NCBI RefSeq assembly: GCF_009831455.1
Contig: NZ_WOWO01000004.1
Coordinates: 496,001 to 560,000 of the forward strand
Direction of reading: 5' to 3'
Length of the DNA stretch: 64,000 nucleotides
Origin: Salinirussus salinus
Lineage (GTDB): Archaea; Halobacteriota; Halobacteria; Halobacteriales; Haloarculaceae
A program made the position numbers and the translations under genes. This document shows, piece after piece, positions 53,831-62,267 of the stretch. Numbering within the stretch: position 1 is the stretch's first letter; every line of letters begins with the position of its first letter. Below the pieces are notes generated by a model. It was not told the origin of the DNA. It was given only the letters and a program-made list of their open reading frames with translations, and ran no database searches.

Positions 53831-54315
53831 CTTACTATGCGTGATTCACCGGAGGCTTATAATAGGGTGGAATCCTCGATATACACTGAAACATTCCGGC
53901 GTCTAACATTGAATCTGAAAACAGCAGCAGGATAGCGCCATTCTAATCGTGAGACCGAATCGGGGGAAGCGGATGTGACCAAGCCCTCTCCTTCCGAATT
54001 ATAAATTAAATAACATATATCAAAAGTGTTGTACCGCCAGCCCCACGGTGTGCGCTCCACCCGGCAAAGATCTTGCCGGCTGAAACATCTGAATTTTGGC
54101 TCTAAAATCTTGAATAAACTGTCAAAAAGTGAGACCAACGGTTCCCGCAAGTCCAATAGCGCAGACTAGTGCCTCCGTACTGCAATTCCAATCAACAATC
54201 TGTTGTATTTGTTGCTACTGGCTCATGTCAAGCTTATCAATCCAGAATGATAATCGCGACGTGCCTCACTTCAAAAACCACAACACTGAAATCCGGACCA
54301 AACGCACTCAAATCT
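53831..54315. other. intergenic, AT-rich
   Basis: No gene of its own was found between the Wzy-like gene and the next sulfatase-fold gene. The in-frame extension of the latter back to 54169 is uncharacteristic and lacks family resemblance. Probably promoters for both divergent genes lie here. Confidence 0.4.
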
Positions 54316-55512
54316 ATGCCCATCGCGGATTTACGTGGTAAGCAGGTTAATAGCGTCTATCTCTACATCGGTGACGCTGTACGGTGGGACTCCATGCCTG
54401 ATGACTTGTTGAATGCTGGCCTTGCAGTCAAATCAATCGCGTCTGGGATTCACTCACCCACAAGCATAGCGAGCATTGTATCCGGAACCTATCTTCCTCA
54501 GCACAGAGTGGAAGATTTCGGCGACCGAATTTCCGAGGAAGTGGTTAATCTTCTCCAAATGGATGATGTGGAAACGCGGTTTCTAAATACGATTAACAAC
54601 GTTAGATTTGACTCAGGCGACTCGAAAAGCCCGATAGTCGACACTCTCGATACGACACTATCCGGACCGGAAGCGCTTGAGCAAGTCGACCAGCCCTTTT
54701 TTGTTCTTGAACGCGGTCCAGGGGGACACGCCCCATACAATCGCGACCTGACTGCGAAAGAATATTTTGAGTCACGGGGCCAAGCCGATAGGTCACAATT
54801 CAAACGCGAGTATGATGAGGCAGTAGCCGAGGATGTTGATTGGTTCTTCAATCGCGTTGAACTCCTACGGGAGCGTGGTCTGTTGGAGGATACGTTGGTG
54901 ATCTACGTGAGTGATCATGGCGAACTCCTCGGTGAAAAGGGGATGTTGGCACACTCACTACCCATTCACCCTAACCACGTCTACGTCCCTGCTGTGTTCA
55001 TGCATCCAGAGATAACCACAGAAATCGTTCGGAAGAGGGTGGTTCGACACGTTGATCTCGCACCGACGATTCTCGATTTTCTTGGATCTGACGTTGAGTC
55101 CGTAATCCCGATGGCGGGTCGCAACCTAACACAGCAGCCCCCCGCCGAACACGGAGTGACTTTTCATAAGAGTACAAAGAAGCTCTCATCCACGACGGTG
55201 CGGTTTGGAGCAACTGGAGCCTGGGATTCTAACGGGGGCTACGTATTTTGTGAGTCAGGGAATACGAAACAGCTCTTACTTGCGATGAAGCGACTGCTCC
55301 GATTGCCTTGGCGCCAGTACGCAAGACGGAACCTTATTGAATACCTCTCTGCTTACCTCGCACATGATCGGGTGTACGGAACACCCAGTTTCGACAAGGA
55401 AGCGGCCGTAGGGTACCTGAATGAAATTGAAGAATCACGCACCCCAGTAGACGGGAACGAATCTTTCACCGTTCCCGAGGATCGTCTTAAGGAGCTTGGC
55501 TATCTCGAATGA
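54316..55512 (+). CDS. sulfatase-fold (alkaline phosphatase superfamily) enzyme
   Basis: The 398-residue protein (start MPIADLRGKQVNSVYLYI at 54316) has YIGDAVRWDSMPDDLLNAG (first metal Asp), GIHSPTSIASIVSGTYLPQH (nucleophile region), RHVDLAPTILDFLGSD and YVSDHGELLGEKGMLAHS (Asp-His pair). The sulfatase Cys-x-Pro-x-Arg signature is missing. It may hydrolyse or transfer a phospho- or sulfo-group in the surface glycan. It ends with DRLKELGYLE, similar to the first sulfatase-fold protein. Confidence 0.82.
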   Translation: MPIADLRGKQVNSVYLYIGDAVRWDSMPDDLLNAGLAVKSIASGIHSPTSIASIVSGTYLPQHRVEDFGDRISEEVVNLLQMDDVETRFLNTINNVRFDSGDSKSPIVDTLDTTLSGPEALEQVDQPFFVLERGPGGHAPYNRDLTAKEYFESRGQADRSQFKREYDEAVAEDVDWFFNRVELLRERGLLEDTLVIYVSDHGELLGEKGMLAHSLPIHPNHVYVPAVFMHPEITTEIVRKRVVRHVDLAPTILDFLGSDVESVIPMAGRNLTQQPPAEHGVTFHKSTKKLSSTTVRFGATGAWDSNGGYVFCESGNTKQLLLAMKRLLRLPWRQYARRNLIEYLSAYLAHDRVYGTPSFDKEAAVGYLNEIEESRTPVDGNESFTVPEDRLKELGYLE

Positions 55513-55589
55513 ACGAATTTTGTATCAGGCGCGACAGGATCGCCGTGGTATTTCGCCTGATTGGGATGGTCTCAGTCCGATAGCATTTA

Positions 55590-56657
55590 ATGTACATAGC
55601 GATACTCCAGAATTCGGTTGGCATCGGCGGTCGTAGCAAGGTCCTCGCGGCAACTCTTGACTTGCTGACTGATCATGCACGCTCTGTGGATATCCATACC
55701 CTAAGCAAAACCGATAAGATCCGTCGCTTTTTAACTCATTATGACCTAAACCAGGCGAATCTGAATACGATAATTCACCGCGGCTCAAGTATTCCAGGGA
55801 CGATTTATCAACAACCTTTCCTGAACCTGGTCGTTCGGAATTCCCTCTCGAAATATGATCTCGTGTTCAATTCAAACAACTGTGTTCGGTTTCTACCGGA
55901 AGAGCCTAGATACATCCATTACATCCACTTTCCTAACTCTCGAAACCCACTGATTGACCCGCGGCGGAAGAAGCTACTATATAAATTCGCCTCTGCTCCT
56001 ATGAGGGTACTATCTCGCCTGGGAACTCCGAGACCTCAGGGGGAGGTGTTCGCCAACTCAGAGTACACGCTACAGCATATTAGGCAAGCGTTTGATTCAT
56101 CTAGTGCTCGTGTCTTGTACCCACCAGCTATTGAATCGGTCAAATTTTCAGGATTTATGGGAGATGGCGTGGTCTCGGTTGGGTCCTTCCATCCGAACAA
56201 ACGTCAACTGTTCCAACTCCGTATAGCCAGTCGTTTTCCCGAAACCCGCTTCAGGATCGTTGGGTCCGTATCTTCGGAGTCATATTACGAACGCTGCGAA
56301 CAATACATCTCAGACCATGCGCTGGATAATGTGAATTTGCTAACTGACATCTCAGACAGGGATCTGTACGATATCCTCGACCGCAGCGGGATCTTTTTTC
56401 ACACGATGCAAAATGAGCGCTTTGGTATTGCAACGGTTGAGGGACTCAACCACGGCTGTATTCCTGTCGTACATGACTCTGGTGGGCAACGTGAAGTCGT
56501 CCCCGATTCTAAATTCCGATTTAATACCACCTCAGATTGCGTATCGACTCTAAAAAGAGCTCTTTCAGGCAGACATCCTGACGATCAGGAGACAAAAGAA
56601 CACTTGCGCCAGTTCACCAGAAAACGATTCCAGGAGATGCTTTCGTCTATCATCTAA
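55590..56657 (+). CDS. GT4 glycosyltransferase (ALG11-like)
   Basis: The 355-residue GT-B enzyme begins MYIAILQNSVGIGGRSKVLAAT (the glycine loop region), with IHFPNSR in the middle, SVGSFHPNKRQLFQLRIASRF, FRIVGSVSSESYYERCEQYI, and HTMQNERFGIATVEGLNHGCIPVVHDSGGQREVV, the E-x7-E signature. The general pattern is like eukaryotic ALG11-type mannosyltransferases. Donor sugar is unknown. Confidence 0.83.
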   Translation: MYIAILQNSVGIGGRSKVLAATLDLLTDHARSVDIHTLSKTDKIRRFLTHYDLNQANLNTIIHRGSSIPGTIYQQPFLNLVVRNSLSKYDLVFNSNNCVRFLPEEPRYIHYIHFPNSRNPLIDPRRKKLLYKFASAPMRVLSRLGTPRPQGEVFANSEYTLQHIRQAFDSSSARVLYPPAIESVKFSGFMGDGVVSVGSFHPNKRQLFQLRIASRFPETRFRIVGSVSSESYYERCEQYISDHALDNVNLLTDISDRDLYDILDRSGIFFHTMQNERFGIATVEGLNHGCIPVVHDSGGQREVVPDSKFRFNTTSDCVSTLKRALSGRHPDDQETKEHLRQFTRKRFQEMLSSII

Positions 56658-56732
56658 TTCCGGAGAAGTGGTCCCCTCTTTGGTCCGGTCGTGATGCGTA
56701 GTGTTTTGTCAATAATCGATTCTTTTCCGCTC

Positions 56733-57854
56733 TTATGCGAGTAGTCGTTCGTAGAGTCGGACAATTTCTTTTTTTTCGCGATCGATCGTGAATCGCGTCG
56801 CCTCGGATCGACAGCTGCGCGCCATCTGGTGGCGCAACTCTGGCGATCCGAGTAACTTGTCGAGCGCCCCAACTAAACCGTCCACGTCCCCGGGTTTAAT
56901 AAGGAAACCAGACTCACCATCCGTAACTTGCTCTGGTATCCCCGCAACCCGAGTAGAGACGACCGGAACGCCGGAGATGAGCGCTTCCGAAATCACGCGT
57001 GGCGTACCTTCTCTATAAGACGGTAGTACAAGCACGTCTGCCGCCGCCAGCAGACGCGGTACGTCGTCGCGATAGCCAAGAAAATGGATTGTGGCATCCA
57101 TGCTCTTCCGCTTGACCTCTCGCTTGAGATCAGGTGCCAGAGGCCCGTCTCCGGCGATCAGTAGGTCAACGTCATACCGGCCTACCAACATTTCGAAGGA
57201 ATTGAGAAGATCAAACAGCCCTTTACCACTCTGTAGCCGACCGACAAACAACAGTCGTAGTTGGCTAGTGGATTCGGGAAGCGGTGCCGGCGACGCAGTA
57301 CTGAATTCCTCAATGTTTACGCCGTGGTAGATCAACTCGTATTGATCCTGTGTACCGATCCCCCTTCTTAAGAACAACTCCTGGATTCGTTCTGACTTCA
57401 CGATGAGCGTTGTTGCCAACGGAGCGGACAGTCGTTCCACAATCCAGATGAACGCGTTCAACAAGGTTTGACGATCGGCGGCGATGGGATCTCCGTGTAT
57501 CTCATGAATAGTGACCGGTGTTCTGGCAAGTAGTGACGCCCACCGGCCGATCACGCCTGCTTCCGTACTGTGGGTGTGGAGTAGGTCCACTTGTTGTTCT
57601 CGTAGGAACTGAGCAACCTGCACGACCGCTGGAATAGTATGAACTAACGAATAATGTCTGATGTGATCGAAGACATGAGTCTGGACGCCCATTTCCTCCA
57701 TCACCCTCATTCTCTCTGCATCATGCTCGCGACCGACCCCCAGGTGCAGTTCGTAATCGGAGCCAGTCTCAAGCAAGCCCTCTATCTGATGTTCAACGGT
57801 GGTTTCGGCACCACCGTCGAGGAATCTGGTAATGAGGTGGAGCACACGTGTCAT
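56733..57854 (-). CDS. GT4 glycosyltransferase
   Basis: The 373-residue protein starts MTRVLHLITRFLDGGAETTV at the ATG that overlaps (ATGA) the stop of the upstream deacetylase. GT4 marks: IHEIHGDPI, LRLLFVGRLQSGKGLFDLLNSF, LLIAGDGPLAPDLK, and PSYREGTPRVISEALISGVPVVST (EX7E). It is the last gene of a three-gene reverse operon with a deacetylase and a phosphodiesterase-type enzyme. Confidence 0.88.
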   Translation of the reverse strand: MTRVLHLITRFLDGGAETTVEHQIEGLLETGSDYELHLGVGREHDAERMRVMEEMGVQTHVFDHIRHYSLVHTIPAVVQVAQFLREQQVDLLHTHSTEAGVIGRWASLLARTPVTIHEIHGDPIAADRQTLLNAFIWIVERLSAPLATTLIVKSERIQELFLRRGIGTQDQYELIYHGVNIEEFSTASPAPLPESTSQLRLLFVGRLQSGKGLFDLLNSFEMLVGRYDVDLLIAGDGPLAPDLKREVKRKSMDATIHFLGYRDDVPRLLAAADVLVLPSYREGTPRVISEALISGVPVVSTRVAGIPEQVTDGESGFLIKPGDVDGLVGALDKLLGSPELRHQMARSCRSEATRFTIDREKKEIVRLYERLLA

Positions 57855-58816
57855 AGACTCGCCTGTCTTTCCCACCGTCCGTTTCTGTACGCTTCAGCCA
57901 CTTGCCGCATCGTGAGGACGTCGAGACGGTCATCATCTCTCAAGTGCTCTGCGTGAGCGAGGGTCGCTTCGAGCGCGTTCAAGAGCTGCCCAGAGTTACG
58001 AGCGAAATTGAACGGGTGGAACCAGAGGTGAAAGATTCGTCCCGTTTGGGCCGCCCGGTTAAGCCCGGCAATTGCCCGGGTGCGCTGAGAATGTACCGGA
58101 GTATATTGCCACCCACCATGATACGGTCTGAATACCTGTGATCCAGGCACTTCGACCAATCCTGATTCCGTACGCGGGAGGACCGTTGGAGGTGTCCATT
58201 GTATTGTTTCTTCGGCAAACCGTGCGCCCTTTCGCAGTGTCGTTGGCATCTGCAATCTCTCGTGCCAGCGGCTGTTGATGCCTCTGTACACCTCAAATCC
58301 GACATCACTGAGCAGATCTTGATGATCAATTTCGTTTCGCGGGTAGACGAATGATGACAGGTCGATATTATATCGCTTTGCTACAGCCATCGACTGCTCT
58401 ATATCAACACGAGCATCTTCCCGCGTCGATTCACTGAAAACCAGATGCGTGTGTGTGTGTGAGCCGATGTCATGGTCCATCCTCGCGTTTTCGAGCCAAT
58501 TGAGAACCCGTGGCTCGTACCACAACTCCGGATCCATCTCTTGTTGACACGGGAGGGCAACGTTCCGATTGTCTCGTTCGCAGGAGTCCGAGTATGACTG
58601 CTCGTTTGGCTCCGAACCACGGCAGTCTATCAGGAGATGTGTTACAAGAGCCCACGTAACAGGAATCTGATACCGGTCGAAGAGATCGAGAAGGTTACGG
58701 ATGACACTCCGCGTTCCGGCGTATCGTACCGGATCCACTGGCCCTGTGTCAAACATGCCCCATACTAGCTCAGTGTCGAGTGACACGACCAGCGCACCAG
58801 ACGATTCGTCACTCAT
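57851..58816 (-). CDS. polysaccharide deacetylase-like protein (NodB fold)
   Basis: The 321-residue protein begins ALVVSLDTELVWGMFDTGPV (the D-x-E metal/base site of the fold), then DIGSHTHTHLVFSE with the two His ligands, and SSFVYPRNEIDHQDLL. It corresponds to the WbmS/NodB-type deacetylases in surface polysaccharide loci. It overlaps both flanking genes by 4 bases (ATGA), a clear operon. Acts probably on N-acetyl groups of the glycan or a precursor. Confidence 0.85.
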   Translation of the reverse strand: MSDESSGALVVSLDTELVWGMFDTGPVDPVRYAGTRSVIRNLLDLFDRYQIPVTWALVTHLLIDCRGSEPNEQSYSDSCERDNRNVALPCQQEMDPELWYEPRVLNWLENARMDHDIGSHTHTHLVFSESTREDARVDIEQSMAVAKRYNIDLSSFVYPRNEIDHQDLLSDVGFEVYRGINSRWHERLQMPTTLRKGARFAEETIQWTPPTVLPRTESGLVEVPGSQVFRPYHGGWQYTPVHSQRTRAIAGLNRAAQTGRIFHLWFHPFNFARNSGQLLNALEATLAHAEHLRDDDRLDVLTMRQVAEAYRNGRWERQASL

Positions 58817-60375
58817 TCATTAACGTATCCGAGGTCGGACAATCTTTTGTAGACGGCCCCGTTGGTGTTGCGGGTGGTTCCAGTGTCTGCTTCAACCCAC
58901 TTGATGTCCTTGACTCGTGACTTGCGTGAATGCATTTCTGCCTCCTCGGAGAAGAGTTCATGTCGTGGCTTGCCATCCATGGCTTTAGGAATTGACGCGT
59001 CGTGAAATTTCAACAATGTCGGTGCGAGGTCGGTTATACGGAGGTCATCAAGTTCTACTTCTGGGTTGATTTCTGGCCCATATGCAATAAATAGTCCTGT
59101 ATCTTTGTTTTCACCTGTCCATGTCTTGGGCCTTCCGAACACCTGATCTACGCCGATACCACCGTTAATATGGACGTTTGTAGATTGGTTCAATAGAATG
59201 TCCGGCCCATCGCTGGTGTAGGGTCCTTTGTAGACGGACTCGGCCTGCAGTGCCTGTTTAATCACGAGATTCCCCTGGGGATCTCGAAGCCTATCGAGTT
59301 TCTCAATGAGATCCTCTTGCACACTTTGTCGTTTCGATGGAGAATCCGCGATTACATACAGCGGTCCCTGTCCGCTAGCTATTGCAGTAGATTCTCCCCA
59401 GTCGATCAGCTGCCCCTTAGCACTTCGCTTGACCCGCCCCTCAGAATCCGGCAAGAGGTCTTGAACCTCAGACGGGACGATCCGCCGTAACAGCCACTCA
59501 ATACGGAACCGATTCAAAAGAGGACGGATACGGTCTCGGGTTATCCCGAGTCGCTTCATCACGTCACTCGCCCCTGTCTGTCGAACTAAGTATCCCTCTT
59601 CTTCGAGCCATGTGTTGATGTTAAATTCGATTTCGATCCGGTTAGATCCGTGGTCCGACATTACGAATAAGTGGTCCAGTTCTTCGTTGTCCAGCAGTGT
59701 CCCGATATGTTCATCAATTATCTCCCATGCGCTGCGGACAACCTCACGGTCCCAGTAGAAATGATGCAGAACATTAATGTAGAATACCGTTGCGTGGATC
59801 AGGGTATACTCGCCAGATTTAAGTCGATCCTCAAGCACCTGGAACCGCTGCTTGATCAGGCGGTTAATCTCGTCGATACAGCCGTTTTTTTGATCGTATT
59901 TTGATAATTGTGATAACAGTTCGGGGTGTACTTGGTAGTCATAATTGATGCGGAGTTGATCCTCTAGCTCCGTAGGATGCGTGTATCCCGACTGTTCGCT
60001 GCCCGGACCTCCAGCGATGAACTCTCCGTTCACCTTGGAAGGCGGCGATCCTGTTGGGAAGTTTATAATGGATACCTTTCCGTCAAGCAGGTCCCAGTAC
60101 TCGCCGCCGTCGAACTGTTCGGACGAATTAATTGACTCGATAGAATGTTCCTCTCTGTTGACTCGCTCCCACCAGAATACCCCGAGCTTTCCGGGATTGA
60201 TTCCACTGGCATAACACCGCCAGTTTGGACAGGTCACTGGTGGAAGCCAGCTTTGCATGTCCATCGCTGCACCTTCCGAAATAAGCCTCCGCAGATTTGG
60301 TAAGTGTCCGGAATCAGTCCACTCCTGTATCAACTCGAAAGCCGCCCCGTCCAGTCCAAGCACTACAGTTGTCAT
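58813..60375 (-). CDS. type I phosphodiesterase/alkaline phosphatase superfamily enzyme
   Basis: The 520-residue protein starts MTTVVLGLDGAAFELIQEWT (first metal Asp), with the nucleophile area in PPVTCPNWRCYASGINPGKLGVFWWE (Thr before Cys-Pro) and LFVMSDHGSNRIEIEF (Asp-His). It matches the type I phosphodiesterase/nucleotide pyrophosphatase family. Substrates could be a phosphodiester-linked substituent of the glycan or a nucleotide sugar. It heads the operon with the deacetylase and GT4 genes. Confidence 0.85.
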   Translation of the reverse strand: MTTVVLGLDGAAFELIQEWTDSGHLPNLRRLISEGAAMDMQSWLPPVTCPNWRCYASGINPGKLGVFWWERVNREEHSIESINSSEQFDGGEYWDLLDGKVSIINFPTGSPPSKVNGEFIAGGPGSEQSGYTHPTELEDQLRINYDYQVHPELLSQLSKYDQKNGCIDEINRLIKQRFQVLEDRLKSGEYTLIHATVFYINVLHHFYWDREVVRSAWEIIDEHIGTLLDNEELDHLFVMSDHGSNRIEIEFNINTWLEEEGYLVRQTGASDVMKRLGITRDRIRPLLNRFRIEWLLRRIVPSEVQDLLPDSEGRVKRSAKGQLIDWGESTAIASGQGPLYVIADSPSKRQSVQEDLIEKLDRLRDPQGNLVIKQALQAESVYKGPYTSDGPDILLNQSTNVHINGGIGVDQVFGRPKTWTGENKDTGLFIAYGPEINPEVELDDLRITDLAPTLLKFHDASIPKAMDGKPRHELFSEEAEMHSRKSRVKDIKWVEADTGTTRNTNGAVYKRLSDLGYVNE

Positions 60376-60628
60376 TCGCTGAAATAGGTTCCTTCTGAAC
60401 CTTTACGTCTACGGCTTATGATAAACGCGACGATTAATGTCTGTGTATTCCGATTCGTTACGTTCCGTTGGCATTCCGCTCAATTACCACTCTCTTTATG
60501 TATTTCTGATATTCCGAATCGGATCTGTCGCGGCTGGCCAGTACGTCTGTTTCGTTTGTTATTCGCCGTTCGAAGACGTTGCCAATAACTCCGAGTAGAG
60601 CCCGTCTCTAGGTCGTATTCAGATTGCG
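60376..60628. other. intergenic sequence
   Basis: AT-richer DNA with no gene and no visible RNA structure before the repeat array. Presumably contains the promoter of the operon starting at 60375. Confidence 0.35.
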
Positions 60629-61085
60629 GACAGACGAAATCTCCTCTCCTCGTGAGCATCTGTGTTCGGATTCTGGTACGACACAACCGAGAGCGGTCCG
60701 TCTATGGCGGCTCGACAGACGAAATGTCCTCTCTTTTTCTCAGGCTCGTTCGATCGCCGGTTCGGTGATGCAGACGAAGTACACCGACTGTCGTTGGAGT
60801 CACAGGCCTCTCACCGACTGGGGTAACAGACGAACTGTACTCTCTCTCGTTCAAACAACGAGCGGCGTTGCGTGCCTGGGTCAACAGACGAAATGTACTC
60901 TCCCTCACTCTGCACAGAAGCCACCTCACGCACTGGAGGTGAACAGACGAACTGTACTCTCTCTCGTTCGAACAACGAGCGGCGTTGCGTGCCTGGGTCA
61001 ACAGACGAAATGTACTCTCCCTCACTCTGCACAGAAGCCACCTCACGCACTGGAGGTGAACAGACGAACTGTACTCTCTTTTCGT
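60629..61085. repeat. interspersed 20-24-bp repeat array, eight units
   Basis: The motif (R)ACAGACGAA(A/C)TGTACTCTC occurs with the core CAGACGAA at 60631, 60716, 60771, 60827, 60885, 60944, 61002 and 61061. Spacing is 85, 55, 56, 58, 59, 58 and 59 bp. The last intervals form a 117-bp tandem duplication (60825-60941 and 60942-61058, one difference). The first three units are degenerate (60631 with ATCTCCTCTC, 60771 with GTACACCGAC). ORFs exist on both strands but look like shadows. No cas gene is nearby, and intervals are not unique. Confidence 0.85.
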
Positions 61086-61248
61086 CCACGGGTGGGAGAC
61101 GAGATGCGCTCCAAGCGAGGGCTGCTCAGTTCGACACTCTCGTCGGCAAGACCGCCACTCCACACCCCACTGTTTCCGAAGCTATCTTGTCCACGAGGGC
61201 GTCTTGGCCGGGAAATCAGGAAGTCCAATAGCAGCGGAAACGGTGGTT

Positions 61249-61464
61249 TCAGGTGTCTCCGACGACCCACCAGACGACCGCTCGGGCCCCGACGTCTTTC
61301 CGCTTGACCCTGTCCTGCTCCTCCAAGGTTTCGAGTTTCCTGAGTGCGGTTCGACGTGAAACATCGAGTAGCTCTCCAATTTCACTGGCAGTCAAAACAA
61401 GATCCTCGCTCTCCTCGAAGACGGCGAGGACATCGTCTGGTGTCGTCTCTGGTGTGCGGGGCAT
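61249..61464 (-). CDS. small winged-helix regulator
   Basis: The 71-residue protein starts MPRTPETTPDDVLAVFEESE and has a winged helix: LTASEIGELLDVSRRTALRKLETLEEQDRVKRKDVGARAVVWWVV. It is like the DNA-binding half of the wHTH protein at 22632. A TATA box (61491-61499, reverse) is 27 bases before the ATG and a CCTTCGAAGG-containing repeat lies right upstream of it. It likely controls the divergent small-gene operon and itself. Confidence 0.82.
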   Translation of the reverse strand: MPRTPETTPDDVLAVFEESEDLVLTASEIGELLDVSRRTALRKLETLEEQDRVKRKDVGARAVVWWVVGDT

Positions 61465-61503
61465 GTGTTAGGACCCGTTTCGGCTCCTCGATACTTATGA
61501 ATT

Positions 61504-61550
61504 TGGCCTTCGAAGGACAATACTAAGTATGTGGCCTTCGTGGGACAATA
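61504..61550. promoter_or_regulatory. paired 19-bp operator-like direct repeats
   Basis: TGGCCTTCGAAGGACAATA (61504-61522) and TGGCCTTCGTGGGACAATA (61532-61550) match at 17 of 19 positions with 28-bp spacing, between the reverse HTH gene and the forward small-protein genes. The first copy abuts the HTH gene's TATA box and includes the palindrome CCTTCGAAGG. Probable binding sites for the HTH protein. Confidence 0.55.
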
Positions 61551-61642
61551 TACAGAAGCCCAGTCTCTCAGGAGCGCTTCCATCGGGAAAGTGCCCGCGT
61601 GGTAGGATCACGCAGGCTGGTCTTCTGATCCAAGGAAGACCA

Positions 61643-61780
61643 ATGTCAGGTACGCAATCCAGCGGACAAAAGCGCATCGCTGCGGAAGCATCGTGTGACG
61701 AGTGTGCAGCCCTCCCAGGCGCGTTCCCGTGTGCACAGTGCTACATTACGGGAGCGAAGGATTTCCCGGAGGACCACTGA
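61643..61780 (+). CDS. small Cys-rich (zinc-finger-like) protein
   Basis: A 45-residue protein from ATG 61643 with two CxxC pairs (CDECAALPGAFPCAQC), the ligand set of a zinc knuckle. It is similar to small proteins carried by haloarchaeal plasmids and integrated elements. It overlaps the start of the next gene by one base (TGATG), so both are translated together. The frame has an upstream part to 61529 that looks non-coding. Confidence 0.7.
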   Translation: MSGTQSSGQKRIAAEASCDECAALPGAFPCAQCYITGAKDFPEDH

Positions 61781-61989
61781 TGAGCGCCGACGAGCGCATC
61801 GCTCAACATGCAGCCGCGGGGCTGACCCGGGCTGTCGACCCGGATGCATCCCGGCATTTCCAGGCGATCCTCGAACTCGTCGATATCGAGACCCCAACGC
61901 CACTCATGGAGTGTCCCGTCTGTGGGTGTGCAGGTCTTCCCGAGCGTATCCACGCCCACGAGTGCACACAGAATCGGGGTGAAGAGTAG
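61780..61989 (+). CDS. small zinc-finger-like protein
   Basis: A 69-residue protein starting MSADERIAQHAAAGLTRAVD, with a C-terminal CPVCGCAGLPERIHAHEC, a C2HC-like zinc-binding site, after ELVDIETPTPLME. It resembles a conserved haloarchaeal small protein found near VirB4-type ATPases. Start ATG overlaps the previous stop. Function unknown. Confidence 0.72.
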   Translation: MSADERIAQHAAAGLTRAVDPDASRHFQAILELVDIETPTPLMECPVCGCAGLPERIHAHECTQNRGEE

Positions 61990-62267
61990 GGATCTGCGAG
62001 GCCTCCCCAACTCGCCCCCGGTAGTTGACGAAATCGCGAAGCGACGAACTGCTCCCCGAGAGCATGGAAGCTCGGCATTAATCCAGGTCGTTTGCTCGTC
62101 TGTGGGGAAGTTGGCCTCCTCCACTTTCACTCGGTATCTGGGGTGTCTCAGTGGCCAAATTTGGGTTATAAATGCAGCTTAGAGCCATCCAACACCGTGT
62201 AGAGCGACCTTTCAGAGCTTTCACTCGGCCCGAGGTGTGTGTCCCCCACCCCCGCGGTACACCGTCA
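61990..62267. other. intergenic sequence
   Basis: About 280 bp with no gene; convergent ends of the small-protein operon and the VirB4-like gene. Confidence 0.35.

Noticed and set aside
60629-61085. CRISPR array
   Set aside because: Intervals are not unique (a 117-bp block is duplicated), repeats are degenerate, spacing is uneven at the left end and no cas genes are present.
60624-61307. Protein-coding gene across the repeat array (forward) and its reverse counterpart 60702-61163
   Set aside because: Open frames on both strands result from the repeat composition; no family resemblance, no promoter or start signal.
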